The notes under the pieces are model-generated. The model ran no database searches. It was not told the origin of the DNA and saw only the letters and a program-made list of their open reading frames with translations. Source: Oxyruncus cristatus (Eukaryota; Chordata; Aves; Passeriformes; Cotingidae). From it: a stretch of DNA of 64,000 bases. The stretch spans positions 2,164,883-2,228,882 of the forward strand of contig VXAY01002371.1 in NCBI GenBank assembly GCA_013399855.1, given 5' to 3'. The position numbers and the translations under genes were made by a program. Each line of letters opens with the position of its first letter. Positions within the stretch are counted from its first letter, which is position 1. This document shows positions 1 to 13,423 of the stretch, one piece after another.

Positions 1-2424
1 GCACAGTTTATAGCTGTTGTATTTTATCCAAATACTTCACTCTCTGAATAAGCCCAGGAGACCTTAAAATTATATGTTATTATATAGTGTGTTCTCCCCT
101 GTTTGTAAGTGAGGATAAAGTGGACACATAGCACAAAGGTCCTTGTCATGTCCCACTTCTGTTAGGTAGTGGGAAAGAGTAGCCTTGTTTTTGTTACAAT
201 CCACTGATGCCTTCTTGAAGATTGTTTCTCTTCTGGTTTGGAAAAGTATATTCCAACTTACTCTTTCACATGATGGAGTTGTTACAGCAATTGCAACCCT
301 GAAGCTCCAACCGTGTGTATGCTGCAGGTGATCTCTGCTCCGGTATGGACCCGGTTTTCTACTTCTTTGTTGGTTTAATGACTTTCTGATGACTTGGCTC
401 CAAAGAACCTAATTTTATGAAACCAAAAGTACTTTATTTTTATTGCTGTTTATTAATTAAGTGTTTTTCTAGTGTGGTGCATGAATTGAGGTTTCTGGTT
501 ATTTGCATGATACATTTGTCTCCTCCTTTCAATGTGGGACAAGTCAGATTTATCATGAAATTTTCTGTGTGATCTGAGCAACACAGTGCTAGTGGAATTA
601 GTGGCTATGGAAAAAGTGTGCCAGAATGTTAAATGCTAGATCCTTAATGAAAAATCAGTTATTTGCAAGATAGTCTATGTTTAGCCATCCTGAAAACTGT
701 AATTCTTTCAGTTATGGAATGCTGATAGCTTCCTAACCTGAAGTCATGTGAAATGTGGCAATCAAGGATTTGAGTGCTCCTGTGCTAGATCTCAAGATGG
801 CAATTCTGTATATAACCAGGGGCATGTACTGTCTTTGGACAACCTGAAATTTCATGTTGTAGAGAGAAGACTCTGAATGTTGTTTCTTGTGATAATGAAA
901 GCCCTGCATTGCAGCTCACTTGAAGCCTACATCCTTCAGTGTTACCCTCACAAAGTGTCTGAGAATATTTCAGAGATCCCTGTGGTACAGCCCAGGGAAT
1001 AACAGCCTGTGTTTGCTGTAACAGGGTGCTGTAACCCCATGCCAAGTGACCGTAGAAACTTTCATTAAGTCCTAGACACTGGAGTCTTTAGGCTTTTCCC
1101 TTACATTCTCTTGAAATGGTTATCCCCCTGTAATCACATGGAATTCAGTCTGGTTCAGTGTGACAGTGTTGCTGAAGTTTAAGATAAATTTTTACAGGGA
1201 AAAGAAAAAAACATTTGGCAAATTTTCCATCCTCTCAGAGAAGGACCTTGCTGATTTTTGTCTTTAAATGGAGAGAACTATGCTTCCTTGCTGAATGCTA
1301 TGTTTATTCATGCAAAAAGGCTAGAGAGTTATTAAAATAATTTTCAAAAGTAGAGGTAAATTGATGTCTGATGCAACCACTGGAAGAGCTCAAGGCCTTC
1401 TAGTTTTCCATGTAATTATCTTTAATTAAATATTATATTATAAGGAGAAATTAGTGAATGAATGAAAATGGATTATGGATGCGAAACAATTATGGGGTTT
1501 TGGAGGAGAAACTTTATGATATCTGTTAGACATACTGTTCTGTACTCAGCCAAATAACTGTGTAGGTGGGACCTGATAAATGTATGAGGAAATGTACTTT
1601 TTAAAGTTGTAATTGATGGGCTGAAAGCATGTGCTCAAGCAGCACTTGAAGCACAGTTTTGTGAGTTTACAGCAGTTTTCTGGAAAAAAAAAGTGGAATT
1701 GAAACCAGATTTTTTCGGGAAATGTTTTTTTCCCCCCCTTTGGGTGCATTCAAAGTAGATTGCTGCCATTGAATTGTCCCAAAATATAGTATTCCACTGT
1801 TTTGCCCCCAAAAAGGGAGAGACCACTATGAACACCTTTGCCAAAAATACTTTATCTTCCTATTCCACTTCACAGAATGATCTGTGCTAGAAGGAGCTCA
1901 GGGAAGTCTTTTGTTAGGCCACCTGCTCAAAGCAGGTTCAACACTGAATTTATACATGGCTGTTTAAGACCTTTACAGTCTGAAAATGGGAATTAGAAAT
2001 GGGACAAATTGCCTTATGCTTATTTATATGCTATAACTAGATATATAAAAAATAATAATATATTTGCAGGATTTCTAATATTGTACTGTTGAAAACTTTT
2101 TTGAGATTGTAAAGCTAATTATATCTGTATACTTGTTTACATTTTCTTTTTGGCCTTTTCATACTTAAAAATTCCTACTTAGGAATTATTTTATTTGTGA
2201 TATTTTTTGGGAGTAGATATACCAGTGAGACAGTCCCCATATAAATTGCTAATTAATTTTAAATTAAACCTAGGGTCTTTGTTGTTTCTCTAACTCCGTC
2301 TGCCAATTGTTCATGCTACTGGTACCTCAGGGTGTCACTGTGCATTCACTCATTTTGAGCAAGCCTATGCAGGTCTGAATAGGTGGTGTCTTCTTACCAA
2401 ACTTGAGTAATTCCTGAGTACTAG

Positions 2425-2742
2425 AGCTGCAAGAAAGCTGGAGAGGGACTTCTTACAAGGGCATTTAGTGACAGGACAAGGGGGAATGGCTTCAAACTGA
2501 AGGAGGGTAGATTTAGATTAGATAGTAGGAAAAAATCCTTTACTATGAGGGTGGTGAGGCACTGGAACGTGTTGCCCAGAGAAGTTGCTCCATCCCTGGA
2601 AGCATTCCAGGCCAGGTTGGATGGAGTTTTGAGCAACATGTTCTGGTGGAATGTGTCTCTGACCATGGCAGGGGGGTTGGAACTGCATAATCTTTAAGGT
2701 CCCCTCCAACCCAAACCATTCGATGATTCTGTGATTCTGTTT
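2425..2742 (+). mobile_element. CR1 LINE, 5'-truncated 3' end
   Basis: The text has the typical layout of a CR1 3' end read on the + strand. It starts in the stretch reading as residual 'gagggacttcttacaagggc', passes through 'tgaggcactggaacgtgttg' and 'ccatccctggaagcattcca', and reaches 'ggtcccctccaacccaaacc'. It finishes with the CR1 terminal microsatellite-like tail (gatgattctgtgattctgt). It is about 320 bp, non-coding and heavily 5'-truncated, as most CR1 copies are. It is oriented in the sense direction of ESR1. The boundaries are approximate because the 5' break is judged by eye. Confidence 0.88.
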
Positions 2743-5069
2743 CTTCTCTTGGCTAGGCGTTTACAGTTCAGTTCTAGCACTCAGTCCTGTATGTCAGGTC
2801 AAATACCTTCAATACCTAATTAATTTAATTATTTTCTAAAATTTCTTGCTGTCTTTGAGATTTATACCAATGGACTGATACTTCTAAAACTACTGGCTTT
2901 TCCAAATCATGGCTAGGATACAGGTAAAGAATGTTCCTGAAAGGGCTTTGATGTGATCCCTGAACTATTTATGGCCTCTTTTTAAATATTACCTAGAAAT
3001 GGGGCTGTTACCATACTGACTGTAACCAAAACTTACTATGATTTGTGCAGGAGTTTCAGCACTGAAAGGGATTCATTTGAATGATGGGTTAATTAAACTT
3101 CTCTTGCTTCACTTCTACATGTCCTGAGGTGCTCTTTAAAACATGGACTGTGACTGCCAAATATTGAGTGCCAAAATACAGATTAGGATGAATCATGTTT
3201 TGCACTTTCATCTTTAATTAGTAGATCATTGATTTTCAAACTGTGCGTTATGAATAGTCATTAGACACCTCAAATGACATTTGCCTGCTTGTTCACAACG
3301 ATTTTTTTTGTTACCAGGTCTTTAAAAACTTAACATGGAAGACCAGTTTTATGATCTGCATTTTAGTTGATAGGAGTTCTGGGGCACTGTGAGATGTAGC
3401 GTGACTTGGTCACTGAGCAAAGTGGTGGAAGAGCCAGGAGTTTAACCAGAATATCTGAATCTAAGCCCCCACTGTGGCCACTCTTCCTCTACCTCTAATA
3501 GGAGGTAGTCCTGATTATAGAGGAGAAAAAAGCCCCAGTTTGGAAAAGGATGAGAGATGGTTTTTGAAAAAAACACATAAATAGACATAAAGCATTCATT
3601 CACTCAGGAGTAGAAAAGATTGCAAAATCCAGGTGCACAAACTGAACACAAATCTATTATATATTTATGGTACTGAGTGTCTAGATATCCTTGTCAGAAG
3701 CCAGACTATTAAGCACTGTCACTTGAGGCAGGCCTGTTTGAGGTTAGACATTAAATACTGATTAATGTTTTAGAAGATTTCAGACAATGTTTCTCATTTG
3801 AAGTAATTGCCAACCCACCTGGGTTTTCAGCTTGATTTACATTTCTGGTTGATTTTCTGAAAAAGAAATGGATATAAAATAAGGGGGTGATTGTCTGAAT
3901 CATATTCAAACAAAGTATTTATTAGGCCTGAATTTGGAAAGTGGTGTTAACTTTTCTGTAACCAAATAATGTATTTATATAGAGAGAATCAAGGAGAAAA
4001 GTTCTCAAAATCTTAGAGGTCTCAAAATCACCTTGGAAGGATCATCAGGATGAGATACATTGAAGTATTAGAACCTACATTGCAGTCATAGCTTCAGCAA
4101 TGTGTTATTAATCTATCAAGAATGTAATTATATTATTGACTTCTACTTATGTACGGCAGCTACAGTGACTTTACATTTCAGAGGAAGTTGTAGGGTATTC
4201 CCAGTGAAGCATTATAAAGCTATTGAATTCAGCAGAGATGTATCTAATGAGACCTATCTGTAAAATGAAATTATCATAGGAGGTCATTAGGGGCTTGCAT
4301 CCACCCTTTGGACTCTAAAGCCAGTTGTGCTTAGGCACTCGGGTTCGTGCCGGTAAGGGAGCTGTTGGCTTGTTCACACTGTTTTCCTTTTGGAGTCCCT
4401 TAATATTGCCTGTGGCAGCAATAACACCAAAGTGAGTCTGGACTGAGCCCCAGGGATCTTCTCCAACATTTTAGTAAATCCTTCCCATATTAGGACATTT
4501 GAAGAGAGGCTTTTGGATTTCTGGCCTCTTCAACCCTAACTTCAGTTTCAGAAAGGTAGGTTTCTGGAATAGAAGAATCTGGTTTCTTCCTTTGTGAACG
4601 CTTGTCTAAAGGATTCATGTGGCATCTCTGCCATGGCCTGTTCTGTGCATTCTCTCTTAATACTCTGATCATGAACTGGGCAAATGACTCTCTCCCTCTC
4701 TGAAGGGTACCTTCTTATGTATAATATCTTTTACTTATCATATACATCTAGTTTTTCAGTGGAATTCTGATGAGATAGGTTGGTCTTGAAGAGCAACGAT
4801 TTTATTTAGAAGAGAATGTGATTTCAAGCACATTTGAAAACCTCCTTTGACAAACTGACAAAATTACAGGCTATTACTCTTGCAAGGCTGTGTGTGTATA
4901 TGGAAGTGTCAAACTTCTCTTACCTGGGATCTTCTGACGAGAAGCAGAACTGGGTACAAAGAGTCTCAGGTTCAAAGGTTGTTCCAGACTGGGAAGTTAG
5001 CTGGTAAACCATTTACCCATCACTGTTTCCAAAACCAATCATAGAGCTATCTTTTTGTTGTCCTCTTAG

Positions 5070-5150
5070 AAAAAAACCAAAAACCAAAAACCAACCAACC
5101 AACAAAAAAAAACCCCAAACCAAAGCAAACTGAAAAACACAACCCCCTCC
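5070..5150. repeat. A/C-rich simple sequence (CCAAAAA/CCAA runs)
   Basis: The stretch is made of degenerate repeats of ccaaaaa and ccaa followed by runs of A and C, with almost no G or T. It is low-complexity intronic sequence with no coding meaning. Confidence 0.7.
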
Positions 5151-8100
5151 AAAAAATCATTTCTTTTCCTTACTGTCATGATTTTTTCCTTCCCTCAGAG
5201 TGTGGCCACAAACTGTTGATTGCTACCGGGAGTTTCAGCAGGTTCCCATGCTGTCCTCACACTTGCTATCCACATTCTGACTTTTCTCCTCCAATTTATT
5301 TATGAGCCAAATGTCTTATTTTTGTAATTCTGTTTGATCTGGATGTTGCAGTCTTTTCCTGTGCATAGGGTTGTCCTTTACTATAATGTTTCACCAGTCC
5401 GGTTCTGAAACTGTTCCTCTTTGGAACTGCAATAACTGTGTTGCTGAAATGGAAAGGAAGCAGTAAAAGGAAATATTGGTATTACCAGGAAACCACAAAT
5501 AAGGTAGAAAATCTTGAAAGCTAAAAACTAAGTTCTGAGCAAACAGTTTTTAATTTGGAATGTCTTCCCTGGGTTATAAAAGTCATCGTTGCGCACAATA
5601 GTTCCAGTAAGACATGAAACAGTTCTGGTATGAATGAGCTATTGCTTATATGTTTGGTGCCTAGAATCTGCACTTCACTTTTCCAGTTCTGACACTTAGC
5701 TTGCCTTTATGTTTTGATTTTTCAAGTTTCCAAATCTGCTTTGCTTCCACTAGCTTAAATGGTTGAAATGCCATCTGAACATCTATCAAGTATAAAGTGG
5801 AGTTTATTTTGTAGATCTCTGATTATTGCACAGATTTGAAGAGTGGTGCCCATGTACCATTAGTGGTACAGCTCAAAGGTTTTTTTTTTAATGACTTTTG
5901 AGCAGTAATTTCATTCTTTTGCCCATGGCTGGGACAGTGTTATTGCCACCTGAGTGAACTGTGTGTAGGAACTGTGGGAGGCATGGCACTGGTAGCAATG
6001 AAAAGATAATCAACAATAGTGAAACATTTTCCGTGTAATTTATGGTCTTTCAAGCAGTCAGGGGACAAAAAAAAAAAGCCAGATATTGTGCTGGACTTTT
6101 TTTTGGTGTATGGCTTGAAATATCTGACATCTCTTTAGTTCAACAGCATGCTGCTTCTCTGATGGTACTTTGTCAGAAAGGGGGCACAGGTGACTGACGT
6201 GTTGCTTTTAATTTTCTTGGTTGCTTACTGTGTTTTTAAGTCTTTCTACATTGATTTTAACATTTTGGGTTTTTTGAGAAGTTGAAAACATTATGAATAA
6301 GAGAGCCCTCCAATCTTTAGGTGAAAGATATTAAAATGCGTTTTAATAACAGAGTACTTGAGATGTCCCAGCTTTGTCACGGGTGCAACCTATGACCAAC
6401 TACAATTTTTTCTACCCACGTGAATTTTATGATGATATATATTGTGACAACTACAAAAACTATTAAAACCAGAATTTTATGGTAGATTATGAGTTTTGCC
6501 ATAGATCATATTAAAAAGTATTTTATTCTTAAAATAACAATATACCCCTAACTGGTGTTTCTATAGAGAAAGACAAGTGACTAGTTCTTTCTGTTAAGGC
6601 ATTGCCCATGAAAGGAGGTAAGGATTAGAAAGTTACTCTTTTAGTACTTTAAAAATCTGTAGTGCAATATAAACTCAAAAAGTGCAAGAAAGGGATGCAG
6701 TTAAATTTTTGGAGGGAAAAGGCACAGAGATATACCAAGTGCTACATTGTAAAGCAAGTATTTTATGAAGTTAGACTTAGTTGTTTCAGTCATTGCATAA
6801 AAAGAAAGATAATACCATGTCTTACTTCTGAAACAAGAAAGATACTCCAGAAAAAAAAAGATATTGATTAACCTGAACAGAGTGTATCACCTCTGTAATT
6901 GTATAAAGTTATACACCTGTATGACTTTTATACACATGAAAATTTAGGTAGGCAACAGGTAGAATTACTTCCCAAACCAGTAATTACATCCTGGTTATTA
7001 ATTATATGCTAGAAGCATTGATTAATCCCATTCACCACATCAATTCAGTTGTCTTTCCTCCTTCAGATCTCCATCAATTCTCTTTCTAGCTGTTTCAGTT
7101 TTTCTTTCTATCTGTTCTGCTTTAACTGTGATTTTTAGGTGCTACAGCCTGATCTTCCAGGGCTAGAAGGAGAAATAGCAAAGCAGTTCCTTGAAAGCTC
7201 AGTGGAAGAAAGAGTAAGAAATAAGAAAGAGTAGTGAAGAACAGTTTTTCTTCTTCTCCCCCATTCTCCTGCAAATATAAGCTGCTGAGGTAGAGCGAGA
7301 GGTCTCATCAGTTATCCTTTTCCAAATATTCCCTCAGGAGGAAACAAAATCTTAATTATACACATAGAAAGCATATGTAATAACAAATAAAATTATTTGT
7401 TTCTAAAATATGAAGTAAGACGTCCTCTTTCAAATAGATATTATATAGCAGTTTCTAAGATAAAACACTGTCTCATCCCACTGTATGGACCTGGAATTCT
7501 GAAGTCAAATATGCCGCCACTTCTAGTTGCACAGCATGTGCTTCCTTTACCCATCTTGGAGAGATTGTTGTGCTTCTCTACAGAGTTAAAAAAGGAAAGT
7601 GTTCCAGAAGTGAATATATTTTTATGGTCCAGCTACATGATGATAATGAACTTCTAGATTTCTTGAAAGAAGGTGATGATTGTAAATTATCATACTTTCA
7701 TGTAGCTGTACGGTTCTTCTAAGATAAACAACATTAGACTAAGCCCATTTACTGAATGATATTCTGAGAAAAATAACACAGCTGCAACATCATTATCAAT
7801 TATTGCAAGACAAGAGATAATGTTCTTACCATTAATGTTCTCACAATTTGTGTAGATGCATTCTGCCTACTTACATTTTTCTGTAAAATGAGTTATGTCC
7901 TCACCCAAATTATTGGTAATTTGTGCATGTCACACAGCAAGAGCTGCAATTGAATTGATGGAAAATCAATTTTTCTGTATGATACACACAGTCATGATGT
8001 ATAGAAGTAAAGTATATTGTTGGTTGATGAAAGCTGCAAATTGAATTCCCAAATGTCGGAAAATACAGAACTTATTAGTGTCACCTATACTGAACCACTT

Positions 8101-9450
8101 TATGGTATGGTCATAAATATTCTTTGCCCTCCAGAAAACTGCAAAATTTTGTTTCTGTTGCCACTGTGAAATACGGGTTGTCACACTGGTATATTTTGCA
8201 AATTGTTTGCAAGCTGAACCACAGAAATGTATTTAAAACAGAAACTTAAAAAAAGTCCAGAATTTTTTAGACTGTGGACATTCCTTAGGGCTGACGTCTC
8301 ATCTGTTCTGAGGTGATGCAAAAGATGCCAGATCTAGGAGAGATTGTGTTCATGACTCTGGGCTCTGTATGAAAAGTTCCTGGAGCTTTCCCAATGATTG
8401 ATGACCACTGATACATGTACCTCTATTGTCTTTTGGAAAGGTTTCATTAAAAAAGTACTGAGGAATGTGTTTGGGTTTTTGAGTTTTTTCCCCCTGCATT
8501 TGCAGGTAAACAAGATAAGGTTAAACATGCAATGCGCCTGAGAGTTTTAACCTTCAGAAGAAGTTGCTGTTTGTAGAAAATAACTTTATTATGGCTTTTG
8601 CTTGCAGCTATTGGAAAGCTGTCTAGAACTTCAGCAGAACAAAAGTGGAGCATGAGGGATGGCTTAATAAATAGGTTGCAACTGAATAGGCTTTACGATG
8701 ACAGGCAGTTTCCACATTAATACCCATTCCTTGTGTGACCAGGCAGAGTGAATATTGTGTGCATGGGGAAAGAAAAGATGAAGGTCTTTTGCATTTTTTG
8801 TACCATGTTAATGAAAATAGCATGATAGGTATTTTGCATAGCAGGTGAGTGTTGCAATGATGATAAAAACCAACAGGAGTTCTGTTTAGGATTTACAGAA
8901 TAGTGAACAATAGGAAGGACATAAAAATGTCTTGGCTGTTTCAATTTTGTCTCAGTCTTGATGCCAAGTGAAGTTTATTGGGTTTTCTCAAATCTATTCT
9001 CATTTATTGCAACCAATAGCCATTCTTTACTTGACAAATATTCCTACCAAATTTTCAATAATAAAGAAATTGAAGAATATTATATAAAGCAGCTCATAGG
9101 GAATATATTTTACTGGGACAGAATTTGAGATTATATATACACTTCAAATCTAAAATCATTATTCTATGGTTCACACAGAGCCAAGCAAATTTTGATTTAT
9201 TTGGTCTCCTCCTCTTTTTCTTCTAAGTATTCTTGAATATTTTATATAATACTGGAGATATAAAGGTGGATCTTTGTTATTAGGAGTGGGTTGGAATAAA
9301 AAATGGCTATTGGATGGCTGAGATTCAATGCTCATCCAATGAATTCTTAATTTAGGATTTTTTGTTTTAACAATCTGGAATTTATTTTTTGTTTTAATGA
9401 CATGGGAAAACACTAGTGAGGTATTTTGTTGGTTAACATTACCTCTAAAG

Positions 9451-9528
9451 GCATAGAATCGTGGAACCTTGGGTTGGAAGGGACTTTAAAGATCGACTAG
9501 TTCCAACTCTCCTGCCACGGGAATGGCA
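9451..9528 (-). mobile_element. Short CR1 LINE 3' fragment
   Basis: Read on the + strand it begins with catagaatcgtggaa and continues with 'gggttggaagggacttta' and 'ttccaactctcctgcca'. This is the reverse complement of the last ~75 bp of CR1, including the degenerate terminal repeat. Only the extreme 3' end is present. Confidence 0.82.
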
Positions 9529-12500
9529 TATGCAATTTTATTGTCCATATGCAAATTTATTGCTGATCAAGTTTTACTGATTTGAGTATGTAATTACTTA
9601 GCAGTTTTGAAACCTGTCTTCATATCTAAAAGTCTGACTGAATTTATGTATGAAGCTTTATAAAACTGCCTTTGAAAATCTTGGCTCTTGTAGCTTTAAA
9701 ATTCAGGTGGAAATTGTTTTAGAGCTTTTGCAAGATGCATAGTACTTCAATTTTTGGTAGAATATTGTTTTTCATAACATTTGGCAATTCGGGTCCCTTT
9801 ATTGCCTGAACTGTGGAATCAAAATTAATGCATTTGGATATTTAAAAAAAAATATAGTATCACTGAACTTTTGCACTTTTGCAATAAAATTGTAGCTTGA
9901 TAGAGTTGCCTTTTTTGGAATTAGTGACTGTGCATCACTATTCTCTCTATTTAACAGAGATAAAATTTGATTAAGTTGAAGGAGATTTGGAAGCACTTGC
10001 ATTTTTCATTATACAGATTCAGAGACCTTTCTGTCTGTGATCATAAAAGCTGGTGATGTGATATAGATGGAATGCATACTCTTACTGACCTTTTTTTTTG
10101 ATTCAGTCTCTACAAAATCCGTTTGTTTGGTTGATTTCTTTAAAATCCCAAATTAAAATGCAAAAAATAAATTTGTGTGGGACATCTCCTCCAAAGTGGT
10201 TATGTTCAGCTTTGCTCAATGCACCACTTTTTTTTCTAAGGTGAAAGAAAACCAGTGATAAGCTTTCAGATGAATTAAAAATAAAGGTGTTGTTCTTATT
10301 TAGCATCTGGTTGATTTGCGAACAGCTAAATGTGCTTGCATTTGTCACCTTCCCTCTGTTTTGTAAAATCCTCATCACATCCTTTTTTTACCTGCATGGG
10401 CAGGCTTGGACTAGGTAAAAAGCAAAACCAAAAAACCTCTGATCTTCCGGTAAGCTATGCCATGGTGCCCTGTGCCTACCTTACACCAAAATGCCCTGTT
10501 TATATTTATTAACCCTAATAGATTCTGCTCTCCATCAAATTTGACCTACAGTTTCTAACTATATTACCCTCTAATTTACTCACACTTTCAGTTTTGTTTT
10601 TTTCTGCATGGTGTCAAAGAGAATCGCTTCTTGTCTGTGCTGACCTTGCACAGGGTATTTTCATTTGATACCATCTTGTATTAGAAGAGAAACATTAGAG
10701 TTTTGTACCTTATTTGTCTTCTTGCTACTGCTGGTTTTGCAGTCTGGCATGTAGGCCGAGCAGACGTTCAATTTAGCTGTTTCTCACACCAAAATTGTTT
10801 CACACCTCAAATAATCTTATTTGTCTTTCTCTTGTCCCTTTTTCATTTATTTTATGTCTCTTTTTAATTTGGGAAGAACAGAACTGCATATAGTGTTCAT
10901 TGTAGTGTGCCTCATGAGTTAATAAAATCTGTGATTTATGAAGCTGCTCTGTACTCCCTCTCCCAGTAATTTCTAGCCTTCCATTTACTTTCTAAACTAA
11001 CTTATCTGATGTTTTTATAGTATTATTCTAACCCCAAGTTCTAGTTTCTGTATTATGTCTGTACATCTATTTATGAGTATATTGAACTGTACAGACCCCA
11101 AGGATACTTTCTCTTTGAAAGAAAATTGCTAGACGAGCAGTTGTAAAATTTGAAATGTGAGAAAGTTAACAAAAGCTTCAGTTTCTATGAACCATGTGGT
11201 TTTGTTCACATGATTATGTCTACATGTTTCACAGGGCAATTTTAATACAAAACCATTATATTTATAAAAGCATACAACAAAACTATCTGTTACAGATAGA
11301 GCATGCATGCTATTAAATTTCATGAGGAAATAAGCTACCAATGAGAATATCTGTAGGATGACTTTTTGCCAAAATAAGTCTTGTGTTTTTTCTTAATAGC
11401 AATAATCTCCCTTCCTCTCCTTAATAAAAACTGCTTACTGATAGGAAAGATTGGTATTGCTGAATGAAAAATGGCAACAGCAATGCACTTCAGAGTTTTG
11501 GCTTCCAAGTAATATAGTGAATGGGAAAATGTAGAGAGTTTAAGTAATAGGGTGATTAAGGATTTATTGAACTTGCTTTATTTGAATAGATTAATAGAAT
11601 AGAATCACGAAGCCTACTAGATTTTGAATGAATTAGACATAAAATGCTTAATCTTCAAGTACTAATTCAGTGAAAATCTCACCGTAGGTGAAGAAAGGGG
11701 AACATAGATCTAAAGATTCTGCCTGTTTCTTTGAGACTGGGAAAAGACACCTGCTTATATGATCCAGCACTTATATAAAGGCATGCTATATGTGAGATGA
11801 AAATGCTGCTATGGTGCTAGCAAAGACTGGGATTCTAAAGGTTTAAATTTCTGTGGTGTGAAAAGAGCTGAGCAAAGGTTGTATTTGCCTCTCCCTGACC
11901 ATCAGAAAGACCTGTACTGAAGGTGTGCAAATGTCATCAGTTCTTGAAGGTGTTTTTTTGGTTTGTTTGTTTTGGTTTTGGTTTAAATGTTCTCTTTTTC
12001 TCTATTTCTTAATTGGTTAGTGTCTTTCTTCTCTGTAGATACTTATTTTGCTTTTCAAACTGGGACTAGTGATGTTTTTCATCATGCATGAGAACCCCAG
12101 AATAAGCCCCATCATAAGCTGCCTTCTCCTCATAGCTCAATTCCTTGTATGCTTTCCTTATTACTTAATTGTCCTCCTTTGCCTCTACCTGATGATGGAT
12201 TTAAGGTTTTAACTCAGTCTCAAAATGTCTGTTACTCCTCCACTTAGAGCCAGACTTAATCTTCCCTTTATGGTTGGAGTGCACGTGGGCTTTATCATTA
12301 TATTTTTCTTGTAACCTTTCCACAAAGGAGATTTTTTTTCCACTGTAAGGTCTGATGTTGTTCAAACTGGTATGGCTGGCTTGATAATATCCCAGGTTCA
12401 GGGTCATACAGTGCAAAGCACATTTCAGAAATTTACAGTAATGACAAAGTTTCTGTTGTGGTTATTTCAGCCTTTTGACAGTAGGTCTCCCACATCGGAT

Positions 12501-13087
12501 TCTGAGGTTGCAGTTATCTCTTCTTACTTCTGTTTATCTAGTTATGTGACATTATTTATTGATGTATAAGCTCATCTTATAATGGGAACTTTTTTGATTA
12601 TTTTTATATGATCATGAAGATCACAGGCTCAGTAATAGGATGATGTTTAATTAAAATAGTGACCTTCGTTTCTGAGAGCTACTTCTGTGATCCATTTGGT
12701 CCACCAACAGAATTAATTTATCACTGATCATTTATAGAATAATTGCCTGGTAGAGGTTGGGACATGCTTTGAAGTTTTGAGTTGTAAAAAAATATTTGTT
12801 TATTCCCAATTACTGACTTCCTTTCTCGGGCTAAGGCAACTGTACAGTGTCACTAGTCTAGAGTTTTGTGTAAGTCCAACTGATTTGAATTTTAGGAAGG
12901 AATTCCTGACACTATACTTTTAAAAGTAGTTTTTCTTTCCACCCACTGATGTAAGATTCTAAATATAGGAGGAAGTCTTCAGAATATAAAGAAAGAGTCA
13001 ATGCTGCCTGGGTCTCTCAACAGCAGCTGCTGATGACTAAAGCCAAGTTCAAGGAAAGAAGTTCATTATATTCCTGTGTATCTCTAG

Positions 13088-13423
13088 GAATCCGGAAAGA
13101 CCGCAGAGGTGGGCGAGTGATGAAACAAAAACGTCAAAGAGAGGAGCAGGATTCCAGGAATGGGGAGGCTTCTTCAGCGGAGCTGCGAGCTCCCACCCTT
13201 TGGACAAGTCCGCTGGTGGTTAAACATAACAAGAAGAACAGTCCGGCCCTATCCCTGACGGCAGAACAGATGGTCAGTGCCTTGCTGGAAGCTGAGCCAC
13301 CACTAGTTTATTCTGAATATGACCCAAATAGACCGTTCAATGAAGCCTCTATGATGACCCTGTTGACCAACCTTGCAGACAGAGAATTAGTGCACATGAT
13401 CAACTGGGCAAAAAGAGTTCCAG
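13088..13423 (+). CDS. ESR1: Estrogen receptor alpha, exon 4 (hinge and start of ligand-binding domain)
   Basis: ESR1 is a ligand-activated nuclear transcription factor for estradiol. This exon encodes the D (hinge) region and helices 1-3 of the ligand-binding domain. The first two bases complete a Gly codon split with exon 3; the frame then reads [20 protein letters not shown], a basic stretch matching the receptor's nuclear localisation signals. [10 protein letters not shown] (acetylation/phosphorylation region, human K302, K303, S305) follows, then [16 protein letters not shown] (helix 1). The end is [20 protein letters not shown] with INWAKRVPG (helix 3), containing D351, E353 (the estradiol A-ring contact) and K362 (AF-2 charge clamp). 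The acceptor is tctctag, the donor is cag|gtaagg. The length is 336 bp, equal to human exon 4. An upstream in-frame ATG lies in the intron (see findings). Confidence 0.98.

Larger units (their letters stand above)
1..13087 (+). other. ESR1: ESR1 intron 3 (3' part), non-coding
   Basis: This is the intronic sequence upstream of the hinge exon. I looked for the exon encoding the second zinc finger of the DNA-binding domain and did not find it, so that exon should lie 5' of the window. The region is AT-rich with many short chance open frames, none of which has a recognisable domain or a coherent set of splice signals. Identifiable content is one sense-strand CR1 3' end (2425-2742), one short antisense CR1 fragment (9451-9528) and an A/C-rich simple stretch (5070-5150). 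The intron ends in a usable acceptor: a moderate pyrimidine tract and ctctag at 13082-13087. I see nothing else I can support here. Confidence 0.85.

Noticed and set aside
7397..7657. 86-codon + strand open frame in intron 3
   Set aside because: It starts at a non-ATG codon, lies in AT-rich sequence and has no recognised domain or splice context.
11593..11612. CR1-tail-like text aatagaatagaatcacgaag
   Set aside because: Only about 20 bp match and the following sequence is not CR1, so it is too short to call.
1..13087. Search for the second zinc-finger exon of ESR1
   Set aside because: No segment with the expected cysteine spacing and basic region was found, so the exon must lie upstream of the window.
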